The translations under genes and the position numbers were made by a program. A model generated the notes under the pieces. The model did not search any database and was not told the DNA's origin. It saw nothing but the letters and a program-made list of their open reading frames with translations. 64,000 nt of DNA. Origin: JAGVSZ01 sp963716855 (lineage in GTDB: Bacteria > Pseudomonadota > Gammaproteobacteria > Burkholderiales > SG8-39). Positions 18,615 through 27,630 of the stretch are shown piece by piece (within the stretch, counting starts at the first letter, position 1; each line of letters starts with the position of its first letter). The stretch lies in assembly GCA_963716855.1 (NCBI GenBank), contig CAVQUV010000004.1, positions 1-64,000 on the forward strand, written 5' to 3'.

Positions 18615-19538
18615 TCAACCGTCCGGGTGATAGCTCTTGCCGAGCGACATCGGCGCGTTGAGCCGGATGACGTTCAGGTTGCGCGAGATCAGCACCAGCA
18701 CGACGATCGTCGCGAGGTACGGCAGGCTCGACAGGAGCTGCGACGCGACCGCGGCCCCGGCGCCCTGCGCGAAGAACTGCGCGATGGTAACGCCCCCGAA
18801 GAGATAGGCGCCGGCCAGCACGCGGCCGGGACGCCACGTCGCGAACACCACGAGCGCCAGCGCGATCCAGCCGCGCCCCGCGGTCATGTTCTCGACCCAC
18901 ATCGGCGTATAGATCACCGACAGGTACGCGCCGCCCACGCCGGCCATCGCCCCGCCGAAGAGCGTCGCGAGGTAGCGGATGCCGATCACCGGGTAGCCGA
19001 TCGCGTTCGCCGAGGTGGGCGACTCGCCCACCGCGCGCAGCACGAGGCCCGGGCGGCTCCGGTAGAGAAACCAGCTCACCAGCGCGAACAGCGCCCACGA
19101 CAGGTAGACGAGCGGCTGCTGCGCGAACAGGACCGGACCGAGCAGCGGAATGTCCGCGAGGCCGGGGATCTGGAAGGCCTGCGGTGCCGGCAGCGCCACG
19201 CTCTCGAAGGGCTTGCCGGCAAATGCCGAGAGCCCCACGCCGAAGATGCTGAGAGCGAGCCCCGCGGCGACCTGGTTCGCCTGCAGCGTCAGCGTGAGCA
19301 CCGCGAACACGAGCGCCGTCGCGGCGCCTGCGCCCATGCCCGCAAGGACGCCCACCCACACGTTGCCGCTCGCGACCGTAGCGGCAAACCCGGCGATCGC
19401 GCCGCAGAGCATCATGCCTTCGACGCCGAGGTTGAGGACGCCGGACTTCTCGGTGACCAGCTCGCCGAGCGCCGCGAAGACCAGCGGGGTCCCGGCGGCG
19501 AGGGTCGCGACCAGAATCGGAACGAGCGCGTCCATCAT
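18615..19538 (-). CDS. ABC transporter permease, BMP/nucleoside type (second permease)
   Basis: A 307-residue membrane protein of the YufQ/NupQ-like branch of the branched-chain permease superfamily. It contains 'ALGELVTEKSGVLNLGVEGM', 'AVGESPTSANAIGYPVIG' and 'GVGGAYLSVIYTPMWVENMT', all typical of this subunit, and eight to nine hydrophobic segments. It starts with ATGATG and overlaps the stop of the partner permease by four bases (19535-19538). Together with the neighbouring permease, ATPase and BMP protein it forms a complete importer. Confidence 0.88.
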   Translation of the reverse strand: MMDALVPILVATLAAGTPLVFAALGELVTEKSGVLNLGVEGMMLCGAIAGFAATVASGNVWVGVLAGMGAGAATALVFAVLTLTLQANQVAAGLALSIFGVGLSAFAGKPFESVALPAPQAFQIPGLADIPLLGPVLFAQQPLVYLSWALFALVSWFLYRSRPGLVLRAVGESPTSANAIGYPVIGIRYLATLFGGAMAGVGGAYLSVIYTPMWVENMTAGRGWIALALVVFATWRPGRVLAGAYLFGGVTIAQFFAQGAGAAVASQLLSSLPYLATIVVLVLISRNLNVIRLNAPMSLGKSYHPDG

Positions 19539-20635
19539 GCCGCCCCCGCCCGCGCCGTCGCGGCGGTTGCGTGGACCGGCCGGACCACGCGCAAGCGGTA
19601 GTTGATCAGCACGTCGGCCCCGAGCAGGAAGAAGAGCAGCATCCCCTGGAAAAGCCCGGTGATCGCCGAGGGGAGGCGCAGCTCGATCTGCGCCTGCTCG
19701 CCGCCGAGGTAAAGAAGCGACATCAGCAGGCTCGCGAGCAGGATGCCCACCGGGTTCAGGCGCCCGACGAAGGCCACGATGATCGCGGCGAAGCCGTAAC
19801 CGGGCGAGATCGACGGCGTGAGCTGCCCGATCGGCCCCGCGACCTCGGCGAGACCCGCGATGCCGGCGGCCCCGCCGCCGGCGAGCATGCCGATCCAGAC
19901 CGTGCGCTTGGCGCTGAACCCGGCGTAGCGCGCCGCCGCGTCGGCGAGTCCCGCGACCCGCATCTGGTAGCCGATGAAGCTCTTGTTGATGAACACCCAG
20001 CCGGCCGCGACCACCGCGAGCGCGACGAGAAAGCTCGCGTTGAGCCGCGTCGTCTCGATCAGGATCGGGAAGAGCAGCGCCTCGTCGAACATCTTCGACT
20101 GCGGGAAGTTGAAGCCCTGCGGGTCGCGCCAGGGCTCGTGCACGAGGTACGAGAGCAGCAGCGCCGCGACGTAGGTGAGCATCAGGCTCGTCAGGATCTC
20201 GCTCGCGTTGAACCGGGTCCGCAGGAACGCGGGGATCGCGGCCCAGACCATGCCGCCGATGGCGCCCGCGACGACCATCGCCACCAGCAGCCAGTTGGAG
20301 GCCGCGCCTTCCATGGAGAGCGCCACGCCGCCGCCGAAGATCGCGCCGACGATGAGCTGCCCTTCCGCGCCGATGTTCCACACGTTGGCCCGGAAGCCGA
20401 CCGCGAGGCCGGTGGCGATCATCATCAGCGGCGAGGCCTTGAGCAGCAGCTCGGCCACGCCGTTGGTGGTGCTCAGCGGCTGGATGAAGAACGCCCGGAA
20501 CGCCGCGAGCGGGCTCTGGCCCAGGGCCGAGAACACGACGAACCCGGCGACGACCGTGAGCAGCGCCGCGAGGAGCGGCGAGAGATAACGCATCGCCTGC
20601 GACGGCGCGGGGCGGGCCTCAAGCTTGAGCCGCAC
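19535..20635 (-). CDS. ABC transporter permease, BMP/nucleoside type (first permease)
   Basis: A 366-residue permease of the YufP/NupP-like branch. Landmarks are 'LLLKASPLMMIATGLAVGFR', 'VWNIGAEGQLIVGAIFGGG', 'RFNASEILTSLMLTYVA' and 'PGYGFAAIIVAFVGRLNPVG'. I placed the start at GTG 20635 because 'ttggaggcag' sits just upstream of it. This makes it overlap the ATPase gene by 17 bp, while the next ATG at 20593 has a poorer site. It is translationally coupled to both neighbours. Confidence 0.87.
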   Translation of the reverse strand: MRLKLEARPAPSQAMRYLSPLLAALLTVVAGFVVFSALGQSPLAAFRAFFIQPLSTTNGVAELLLKASPLMMIATGLAVGFRANVWNIGAEGQLIVGAIFGGGVALSMEGAASNWLLVAMVVAGAIGGMVWAAIPAFLRTRFNASEILTSLMLTYVAALLLSYLVHEPWRDPQGFNFPQSKMFDEALLFPILIETTRLNASFLVALAVVAAGWVFINKSFIGYQMRVAGLADAAARYAGFSAKRTVWIGMLAGGGAAGIAGLAEVAGPIGQLTPSISPGYGFAAIIVAFVGRLNPVGILLASLLMSLLYLGGEQAQIELRLPSAITGLFQGMLLFFLLGADVLINYRLRVVRPVHATAATARAGAA

Positions 20636-22202
20636 GGGCTGCCTCCAAATCGGATTGCCGCACGTCATCAGTGAGCGCGCCGGGCCACATGCCGCTCATC
20701 CACACGCCGATCTCCTCGACGTTGGTCTCGCGCGTGCGCTTCGTCGGCGAGAGCCGGCCCTTCGCGATCACCGCGAGGCGGTCGCAGATCTCGAACAGCT
20801 CGTCGAGCTCCTCGGAGATCACCAGGATCGCCGTGCCGCGGTTGCGCAGATCGATCAGCGCCTGGCGGATGAACGCCGCCGCGCCGACGTCCACGCCCCA
20901 GGTCGGCTGCGCGACGACGAGCACCTTCGGGGCCTGGAGGATCTCGCGGCCGACGATGAACTTCTGCAGGTTGCCACCGGAGAGGCTGCGCGCCTCCGCC
21001 CCGGGCCCGCCGCACTTGACGGTGTACTTTTCGATGCAGTCGCGCGCGAACGCGGTCGTGCGGTCGGCGCGCACGAGGCCGCCGCGCACCATGTCGCCGG
21101 CGCGGTGCGCGGTGAGCAGCGCGTTCTCGGCGAGCGACATGGTCGGCACCGCGCCGCGGCCCAGACGTTCTTCCGGCACGAAGCCCATGCCGAGCTTGCG
21201 GCGGCGGCCGGGATGCATGCGCCCGACCGGGGCGCCGAGCAGGCGGATCGGGAACGGCTCGGCGAGCGGCTCCTCGCCGGAGACGGCGAAGAGCAGCTCC
21301 TGCTGGCCGTTGCCCGACACGCCCGCGATCCCGACGATCTCCCCCGCGTGCACCGTCAGGTGCACGTCCTCGAGGTCGGTGCCGAACGGATCGTCGGACT
21401 TGTGCGAGAGGCCGGCGACCACCAGCCGCGGCTCGCCTCCGGCGGCGGCCTCCGCGTGCTCGCACACCGGCAGGTCCTTGCCGATCATGAGTCGCGCCAT
21501 CGAGGACGCGGTCTCGTTGCGCGGATCGCAGTTGCCGGTGACCTTGCCGCCGCGCAGCACCGTCGCGCCGGTGCAGAGCGCCTTGATCTCGTCGAGCTTG
21601 TGGCTGATGTACAGGATCGAGCACCCCTCGGACGCGAGCTGGCGCAACGTCTCGAAGAGCTTCTGCACCGCCTGCGGCGTGAGCACCGAGGTCGGCTCGT
21701 CCATGATCAGCAGCCGCGGCTGCTGCAGCAGGCAGCGCACGATCTCCACGCGCTGGCGCTCGCCGACCGAGAGCGAGTGCACGAGTCGCCGCGGATCGAG
21801 GGGCAGGCCATAGCGTTGCGACACCTCCTCGATGCGCCGCGCGAGGGCCGCGAGGTCTTTCGCACCGTCGATCGCCAGCGCGACGTTCTCGGTCACGGTG
21901 AGGGTCTCGAACAGCGAGAAATGCTGGAACACCATCCCGATGCCGAGGCCGCGCGCGGCGTGCGGGTTGACGATCTCCACCGGGCGGCCCTCCCAGCGGA
22001 TCTCGCCCGCATCGGGGGCCACCACGCCGTAGATGATCTTCATCAGCGTGGACTTGCCCGCGCCGTTCTCGCCGAGCACGGCGTGGATCTCGCCGGGGGC
22101 GACTTCGAGGTCGATGCCGTCGTTGGCGACCACCGACGGGTAGGCCTTGCGGATGCCCCGCAGGCTCAGTCGCGGCGTCGCGGCCGCTGTCGCGTCTGGC
22201 AT
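20619..22202 (-). CDS. ABC transporter ATPase with two nucleotide-binding domains (sugar/nucleoside type)
   Basis: A 527-residue double ATPase like YufO/RbsA. The first domain has Walker A 'GENGAGKSTLMKIIYG', signature 'LSVGERQRVEI' and Walker B 'LLIMDEPTSVLTP'. The second, degenerate domain has 'GVSGNGQQELLFAV', signature 'LSGGNLQKFIVGRE' and Walker B-like 'VLVVAQPTWGVDVGA'. That pattern is typical of the nucleoside branch. The ATG follows 'gaggggagagggc'. It lies 25 bp downstream of xdhC, which ties the transporter to purine oxidation and suggests that it imports a purine base, nucleoside or ureide. Confidence 0.9.
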   Translation of the reverse strand: MPDATAAATPRLSLRGIRKAYPSVVANDGIDLEVAPGEIHAVLGENGAGKSTLMKIIYGVVAPDAGEIRWEGRPVEIVNPHAARGLGIGMVFQHFSLFETLTVTENVALAIDGAKDLAALARRIEEVSQRYGLPLDPRRLVHSLSVGERQRVEIVRCLLQQPRLLIMDEPTSVLTPQAVQKLFETLRQLASEGCSILYISHKLDEIKALCTGATVLRGGKVTGNCDPRNETASSMARLMIGKDLPVCEHAEAAAGGEPRLVVAGLSHKSDDPFGTDLEDVHLTVHAGEIVGIAGVSGNGQQELLFAVSGEEPLAEPFPIRLLGAPVGRMHPGRRRKLGMGFVPEERLGRGAVPTMSLAENALLTAHRAGDMVRGGLVRADRTTAFARDCIEKYTVKCGGPGAEARSLSGGNLQKFIVGREILQAPKVLVVAQPTWGVDVGAAAFIRQALIDLRNRGTAILVISEELDELFEICDRLAVIAKGRLSPTKRTRETNVEEIGVWMSGMWPGALTDDVRQSDLEAARAAQA

Positions 22203-22226
22203 GCCCTCTCCCCTCGCGGCCGGCCG

Positions 22227-23279
22227 TCAGGCCCGCGCGGCCTCGCCCTGTGCGCGCGCTGCCGCCCGCTCGCGCAGCTGCAGGATCTCGGCCGCGACCG
22301 CGATCGCGATCGCACCGGGCTCCTTGCCCGTGATGCCCGCGATGCCGATCGGGCAGGTGAAGCGCGCCAGCGCCGCCGGCACGACGCCGCGCTTGGCCAG
22401 GCCGTTCTCGAACGTCCGGCGCTTCGTCGCGGACCCGATCATGCCGCAGTAAGCGAAGTCGCCGCGGCGCAGGATCGCCTCCACCAGCTCGAAGTCCAGG
22501 GCATGGCTGTGGGTCATGACGAGGAAGTAGCTGCCCGGCGAGGCCCCGGCGGCCTCCGCGATGACCGCGTCGGTGACGACGGTCCGCACGTTCGCCGGCG
22601 CGTCGGCCGGAAACTCGTGCGCGCGGCCGTCGATCCAGCGCACGTGGCACGGCGCGACGCCGAGCACGCGCGCGATCGCGCGGCCGACGTGGCCGGCGCC
22701 GAACAGCACGACGTTGAAATCGACCGGCCGCAGCGGCTCGAAGACTCCGGTGCCGCCGTCGCCGAGCGGCAGTGCGCGCGGCGCCGCGTCGCTTCCCGCG
22801 AGCATCCGGCGCGCCGCTTCCAGCGCGTGCGCGTCGCGCGCGCCGTCGCCGAGCGTGCCCCAGGTCGCCGCAGCGCTCACGAGGAGATGCCCCTCCTCGC
22901 GCTCGCCGCTCGGCGTCACCGTCACGCAGGCCGTACCGGCCTCGTGCCACGCAGCGAGGACGCGCACCCACTCGGCGCCGGCCGGAACGCGCTCGAACAC
23001 CAGGTTCGCCGCGCCGCCGCAGATCTGGCCGAGCGTGGCGCCGAGCGGAAAGCGCCGCGCCTGACGCTCGCCGCTCGCGCGCAGCATGCCGCGGGCGACG
23101 TCGATCGCCTGGAACTCCAGCTCGCCGCCGCCGATCGTGCCGTGGATGCCGTCGACCGCCACCACCATCTTGGCCCCCGCATCCCGGGGCGTCGAGCCGC
23201 TGCCCGAGAGCACGGTCACGAGCACCGCGTCGAGCCCGCGCTCGCCCACGCGGTGCAGGGCCGGGAGCCAGTCGGTCAT
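22227..23279 (-). CDS. xdhC: xanthine dehydrogenase accessory protein XdhC
   Basis: A 350-residue XdhC, which binds molybdenum cofactor and assists its sulfuration and insertion into xanthine dehydrogenase. The N-terminal domain shows 'VLSGSGSTPRDAGAKMVV' and 'GTIGGGELEFQAI'. The C-terminal Rossmann part shows 'NVVLFGAGHVGRAIARVL', 'YFLVMTHSHALDFEL' and 'YCGMIGSATKRRTFENGL'. The ATG overlaps the xdhB stop by four bases (23276-23279), so the proteins are translationally coupled. Confidence 0.93.
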   Translation of the reverse strand: MTDWLPALHRVGERGLDAVLVTVLSGSGSTPRDAGAKMVVAVDGIHGTIGGGELEFQAIDVARGMLRASGERQARRFPLGATLGQICGGAANLVFERVPAGAEWVRVLAAWHEAGTACVTVTPSGEREEGHLLVSAAATWGTLGDGARDAHALEAARRMLAGSDAAPRALPLGDGGTGVFEPLRPVDFNVVLFGAGHVGRAIARVLGVAPCHVRWIDGRAHEFPADAPANVRTVVTDAVIAEAAGASPGSYFLVMTHSHALDFELVEAILRRGDFAYCGMIGSATKRRTFENGLAKRGVVPAALARFTCPIGIAGITGKEPGAIAIAVAAEILQLRERAAARAQGEAARA

Positions 23280-25636
23280 GCCGCCGCCACCGCGCTGTCC
23301 CGTGCCGAGCGCACGCGCAGGTCGTCTACGGAGCGCAGCACTTCCTCCGGCGTCGCCGGCGCGTCGAGTCGCGGCGAGAGGCGGTAGTCGCCCACCGCGG
23401 CGACCGCGTCCTTGATCGCATGCAGCACCGAGATCGCCAGCATGAGCGGCGGCTCCCCCACCGCCTTGGAGCGATGGATGCTGTCCTCGACGTTCTCGCC
23501 CCGGCTCCACAGGCGCACCCGGAAATCCGCCGGGACGTCGGACGCGACCGGAATCTTGTAGGTGGACGGCGCATGCGTCATCAGCTTCCCTTGCGGGTTC
23601 CACCACAGCTCTTCCGAGGTCAGCCACCCCGCCCCCTGGACGAAGCCCCCTTCGACCTGGCCGAGATCGATCGCGGGATTGAGACTCCGCCCGACGTCAT
23701 GCAGGATGTCCGCGCGCAGGAGCCGGGTCTCCCCGGTGAGCGTGTCGATCGCGACCTCCGACACCGATGCGCCATACGCGAAGTAGTAGAAGGGGCGCCC
23801 CCTTAGCGTCTTGGGGTCGTAGTGGATCTTGGGCGTCTTGTAGAACCCGCTCGCCCAGAGCTGCACCCGCGCGTAGTAGGCGAGCTTGGCCAGCTCGGCG
23901 AATGGCATACGCTTCACGTCGCCGATCTCGACCGAATTGGCGGCGAAGCGGATCGAATCCGGCGCGACGCCGAACCGCTCGGCCGCGAACGCGGTGAGGC
24001 GCGCCTTGATCTCGCGCGCCGCGGCCTGCGCTGCCTTGCCGTTCAGATCGCTGCCGCTCGACGCCGCGGTGGCCGACGCATTCGGAATTCGCGCCGTGTC
24101 GGAGGCCGAGACGCGCACGCGGTCGACGTCGATCCCGAACTCGTGCGCGACGACCTGCGCGACCTTGGTGAACAGGCCCTGCCCCATCTCCGTGCCGCCG
24201 TGGTTGAGCAGGACGCTGCCGTCCGTGTAATAGACATGCAGCAGCGCGGACGCCTGGTTATAGAACGTGGCGGTGAACGAGATGCCGAACTTCACCGGCG
24301 TCATCGCGATCCCGCGCTTCACGACCGGGCTCGTGACGTTCCACTTGCGGATCGCCGCGCGCCGCGCGGCGTAGTCGGACGACCTCGCCAGCTCGTCGAA
24401 GAGCCGGTCGGCGACGAAGTCCTCGACCTTCATGTCGTAGGGCGTGAGGTCGCGGCCCGGCGCGTAGAAGTTCGCCCGGCGCACCACGACCGGGTCGAGG
24501 TCCAGGTGCCTGGCGATCTCGTCGGCGACGTGCTCGATCGCAACCATCCCCTGCGGTCCGCCGAAGCCCCGAAACGCGGTGTTCGACTGGGTGTGGGTCT
24601 TGCAACGGTGCGAGACGATGCGCACGTGCGGCAGGAAATAGGCATTGTCCGCATGCATCACGGTCCGGTCGTTCACCGGGCCGCTCAGGTCGGCCGAGAA
24701 CCCGCACTGCGACGCGAACATGAATTCGACGCCGAGGATCCGACCCGCCGGGTCGTAGCCGACCTCGTACTCGACGAGGTAGTTGTGGCGCTTGCCGGTG
24801 ATCAGGATGTCGTCGTCCCGGTCGTAGCGCAGCTTGACCGGCCGCCCGGTGTGGCGCGCCGCGATCGCCGCCGCGCACGCGGGCAGCCCGCCCTGCGTCT
24901 CCTTGCCGCCGAAGCCGCCGCCCATGCGCCGGCACTCGACGGCGACGCGGTGCGCGTCGATGCCGAGCGCGTGCGCGACCTGCATCTGCCCCTCGCCCGG
25001 ATGCTGGGTCGAGTTGTAGACCAGCATGTCGCCGTCCTCCTTCGGGACGGCGTACGCGATCTGCCCCTCGAGGTAGAACTGCTCCTGCCCCCCGATTCGC
25101 ACCGACCCCTTCAGGCGATGCGGCGCACCGGCGATCGCCGACTTCGCGTCGCCGCGCTCGAGCGTCACCGTGGGAATCACGAACGACCGATGCGCGAGCG
25201 CGTCCTCGATCGTCAGGATGGCCGGCAGATCCTCGTAGTCGATCTTCGCCAGCCGCGCGGCCCGGCGCGCATGGTCCACCGTCTCGGCGACGACGAGAAA
25301 GATCGGCTGCCCCAGGTACTGCACCTCGCCGTCGGCGAGGATCGGATCGTCGTGCAGGATCGGCCCGACGTTGTTCTCGCCCGGGATATCCGCCGCGGTC
25401 AGGACCGCCACCACGCCGAGCGCGGCGCGCACCGGCGCGAGGTCGAGCGCGCGGATGCGTGCGTGCGCGCGCTCCGATAGCCCGAATGCAGCGTGCAGGG
25501 TCCCGCGGGCCTCGAGGATGTCGTCGACGTAGACCGCCTCGCCCGCGACGTGAAGGTGGGCGCTTTCGTGCCGGAGCGCCACGCCCACGCCGCCGTGCGT
25601 CGGCAGCTCGGCCCCAACCGGACGCGGCTCGTTCAT
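23276..25636 (-). CDS. xdhB: xanthine dehydrogenase molybdopterin-binding subunit XdhB
   Basis: The 786-residue catalytic subunit that oxidises hypoxanthine and xanthine to urate. Motifs seen in order are 'HLHVAGEAVYVDDI', 'GGGFGGKETQG', 'HTQSNTAFRGFGGPQGM' with the substrate-binding arginine, 'NHGGTEMGQGLFTKV' and the C-terminal 'AVGEPPLMLAISVLHAI' whose glutamate is the catalytic base. There is no Tat signal, so it is cytoplasmic, unlike the IorB paralog at 4667. Its length equals that of typical proteobacterial XdhB. It overlaps xdhA by four bases. Confidence 0.94.
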   Translation of the reverse strand: MNEPRPVGAELPTHGGVGVALRHESAHLHVAGEAVYVDDILEARGTLHAAFGLSERAHARIRALDLAPVRAALGVVAVLTAADIPGENNVGPILHDDPILADGEVQYLGQPIFLVVAETVDHARRAARLAKIDYEDLPAILTIEDALAHRSFVIPTVTLERGDAKSAIAGAPHRLKGSVRIGGQEQFYLEGQIAYAVPKEDGDMLVYNSTQHPGEGQMQVAHALGIDAHRVAVECRRMGGGFGGKETQGGLPACAAAIAARHTGRPVKLRYDRDDDILITGKRHNYLVEYEVGYDPAGRILGVEFMFASQCGFSADLSGPVNDRTVMHADNAYFLPHVRIVSHRCKTHTQSNTAFRGFGGPQGMVAIEHVADEIARHLDLDPVVVRRANFYAPGRDLTPYDMKVEDFVADRLFDELARSSDYAARRAAIRKWNVTSPVVKRGIAMTPVKFGISFTATFYNQASALLHVYYTDGSVLLNHGGTEMGQGLFTKVAQVVAHEFGIDVDRVRVSASDTARIPNASATAASSGSDLNGKAAQAAAREIKARLTAFAAERFGVAPDSIRFAANSVEIGDVKRMPFAELAKLAYYARVQLWASGFYKTPKIHYDPKTLRGRPFYYFAYGASVSEVAIDTLTGETRLLRADILHDVGRSLNPAIDLGQVEGGFVQGAGWLTSEELWWNPQGKLMTHAPSTYKIPVASDVPADFRVRLWSRGENVEDSIHRSKAVGEPPLMLAISVLHAIKDAVAAVGDYRLSPRLDAPATPEEVLRSVDDLRVRSARDSAVAAA

Positions 25637-27241
25637 GAGGGCATCCTCTGGAACAAGGGGGCGACGCCCCCTTGTAGATCCCCCGATTCACCGCTTGGCG
25701 TCGAGATCATTTCCATATCGTAGAGGCGGCTCGGCGCGCTAGCGAGCGCGCCCGAGGTCTCGAGCTGGAACTTGCGGAGCAGGTTCTGCGCGACGGTCAG
25801 GCGGTACGCCCCCGAAGCGCGCATGTCTGCGATCGGAGTGTAGTCCTGCGCGAGCGCGCCGGCAGCCTTCTCGCACGTCGCCGCGCTCCACGAATGCCCG
25901 ACGAGGGCGGCCTCGCAGGCAGGGGCGCGCTTCGGCGTCGCCGCCATGCCCCCGAACGCGACCCGCGCGGACCGGACCGTGCCGCCGTCGAGCTCGATTG
26001 CGAACGCGGCGCATACCGCCGAGATGTCCTGGTCGAACCGCTTGGTGATCTTGTATGCGGCGCAGCGCACGCCGGGGCGCGGCAGCGGCACGCGCACCCG
26101 CTCCACGAACTCGCCCGGCTGCAGGGCCGTCTTCTGATAAGCGAGATAGAGGTCCTCGAGCGGCAGCTCGCGCCGCACCGCGCCCCTGCGCAGCACGACG
26201 GTCGCGCCGAGCGCGATGAGCGGCGGCATCGCGTCGCCGATCGGCGACCCGTTCGCGACGTTCCCGGCGAGCGTGCCGGCATTGCGGATCGGCGGGGAGG
26301 CGAACCGGCGCCAGAGCTCGCGCAGCTCCGGGTAGTGCCGGTCGAGCGCGGCGACCGCGTCGGTAAGCGACACCGCGGCGCCGATCTCGACGTGCCGCGC
26401 CGCCACTTCGACGCCCTGCAGATCGGCGACGTTGCCGATGTAGAGGATGTCCCCGAGCCGACGGTGCTGTTTGGTCACCCAGAGTCCGACGTCGGTGCCG
26501 CCGGCCAGCAGGCGCGCCTCGGGCAGCCGCTCGCGGACGGCCGCGAACTCGTCTGCGGTGCGCGGCGCGTGGAAGGTCCCGTTCACGTGGTCGGAGCTCG
26601 AGCCCCTTGCGCCGCTTGAGACCTTTGAGCGCGCGCGCGAGGTCGGACTCGGTACGCGCCGCCGCGCGCGATCGGGAACCCGCCGGCGACCGCAGGCAGT
26701 CCTGCTGGGCGGCCGGGATCGCGGCGCCCAGCGCGTACATCGTCCGGGCTGCCTCCACGATCGGGCGGTAACCGGTGCAGCGGCAGAGGTTGCCGGCGAG
26801 CGCATCGTTGATCGCGGTGCGGTCGGGCGCGGCTTGCGTCTTGTACAGGGCGAACAGCGACATCACGAAGCCCGGCGTGCAGAACCCGCACTGCGATCCG
26901 TGTCCGTCGGCGAGCGCCTGTTGCACCGGGTGCAGCGTGCCGCTCGAGCGGTCCTTCAGGCTCTCGACGGTGAACAGCGCCCGCCCGTCGAGCGTCGGGA
27001 CGAACTGGATGCAGGAGTTGATCGACCGGTAGCGCACCCGGCCGCCGTCGAGCTCGGCGAGCACCACGGTGCAGGCGCCGCAGTCCCCCTCGGCGCAGCC
27101 TTCCTTCGTCCCGGTGCGACCGAGATCCTCCCGCAGGTGCTGGAGGACGGTCCGGGTCGGATCGCCCCCCTCGACCGTCCGCAGCTCGCCGTCCAGCAGA
27201 TACCGGACCGCCCCCGACGCGGCACGCTTCTGGCGGGCCAC
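25633..27241 (-). pseudogene. xdhA: xanthine dehydrogenase small subunit XdhA (Fe-S plus FAD), with one +1 frameshift
   Basis: The electron-transfer subunit. The N-terminal part has both [2Fe-2S] sets: 'GCAEGDCGACTVVL', and 'SQCGFCTPGFVMS' with 'NLCRCTGYRPI'. The C-terminal part is the FAD domain with 'LLAGGTDVGLWVTK' and 'NAGTLAGNVANGSPIGDA'. The two halves are in different frames. One extra base near 26590-26596, in the linker after 'ALKGLKRRKGLEL', accounts for this. The start is uncertain: GTG 27241 is in frame, but a much better ribosome binding site ('gaggagagagatcgc') precedes an ATG at 27327 in another frame, hinting at a second indel. The C-terminus carries an unusual tail made by a perfect hairpin. 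Assembly error is the likelier cause of the break, because XdhB and XdhC are intact. Confidence 0.83.
25653..25675. repeat. perfect 10-bp stem hairpin inside the xdhA 3' end
   Basis: 'acaagggggc' then loop 'gac' then 'gcccccttgt' is a perfect inverted repeat. It is translated as part of an apparently non-conserved tail of XdhA, 20 bp before the xdhB start. Hairpins of this form occur as short dispersed repeats in betaproteobacteria. Here it could attenuate or stabilise the xdh message. Confidence 0.55.
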
Positions 27242-27452
27242 GGTCAGGCCCGCGGGCGACGGCTGGAGGCGGGGTGAGCGGCGCGGGACGGCCGCTCGGC
27301 GGCGTGCAGATACCCAGTTGCGGTCATGCGATCTCTCTCCTCTGGTGGGCCACTCGCGGCTTCCGGTCCCAGGGGACGGACCGTGCAGCGTATTGTCGCT
27401 GCTTGCGTGGAGCCGGTGGTGGACGGCGAATCTTGCCCGTATACGCTGAATT

Positions 27453-27485
27453 TTGTCAACAATACGGTGCAGCATTTGTTGACGA
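27453..27485. promoter_or_regulatory. paired candidate operator in the xdhA-gntR divergent gap
   Basis: 'ttgtcaacaa' at 27453-27462 faces 'ttgttgacga' at 27476-27485, its near reverse complement, with centres two DNA turns apart. The 10-mer itself is built of TTGT and ACAA half-sites. A third copy lies at 27619. The position upstream of the xdh operon, and the presence of a GntR gene next door, suggest the binding site of that regulator; this is inference. Confidence 0.5.
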
Positions 27486-27618
27486 GACAAGGCGTTTAAA
27501 TTTAATGTCTCACATTATATTTAGTACCTATATTTCTGTTTCTTATATATCTAACATTTTCAGACCGAAAACTAAACGCCGACGGACTCGACCAAAACGC
27601 TTGTGCGCTCAGCCGATC

Positions 27619-27628
27619 TTGTCAACAA
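27619..27628. promoter_or_regulatory. third candidate operator copy, touching the gntR start codon
   Basis: An exact copy of 'ttgtcaacaa' ends two bases before the ATG of the GntR-family gene. A regulator bound here would block its own ribosome binding region or promoter. The DNA between the copies (about 27485-27600) is conspicuously AT-rich compared with the rest of the window and holds several TATA-like hexamers, so both divergent promoters probably lie there. Confidence 0.5.
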
Positions 27629-27630
27629 TA

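Noticed and set aside
20625..23387. 920-codon open frame antisense to the ABC ATPase and xdhC
   Set aside because: Shadow of two well-supported minus-strand genes.
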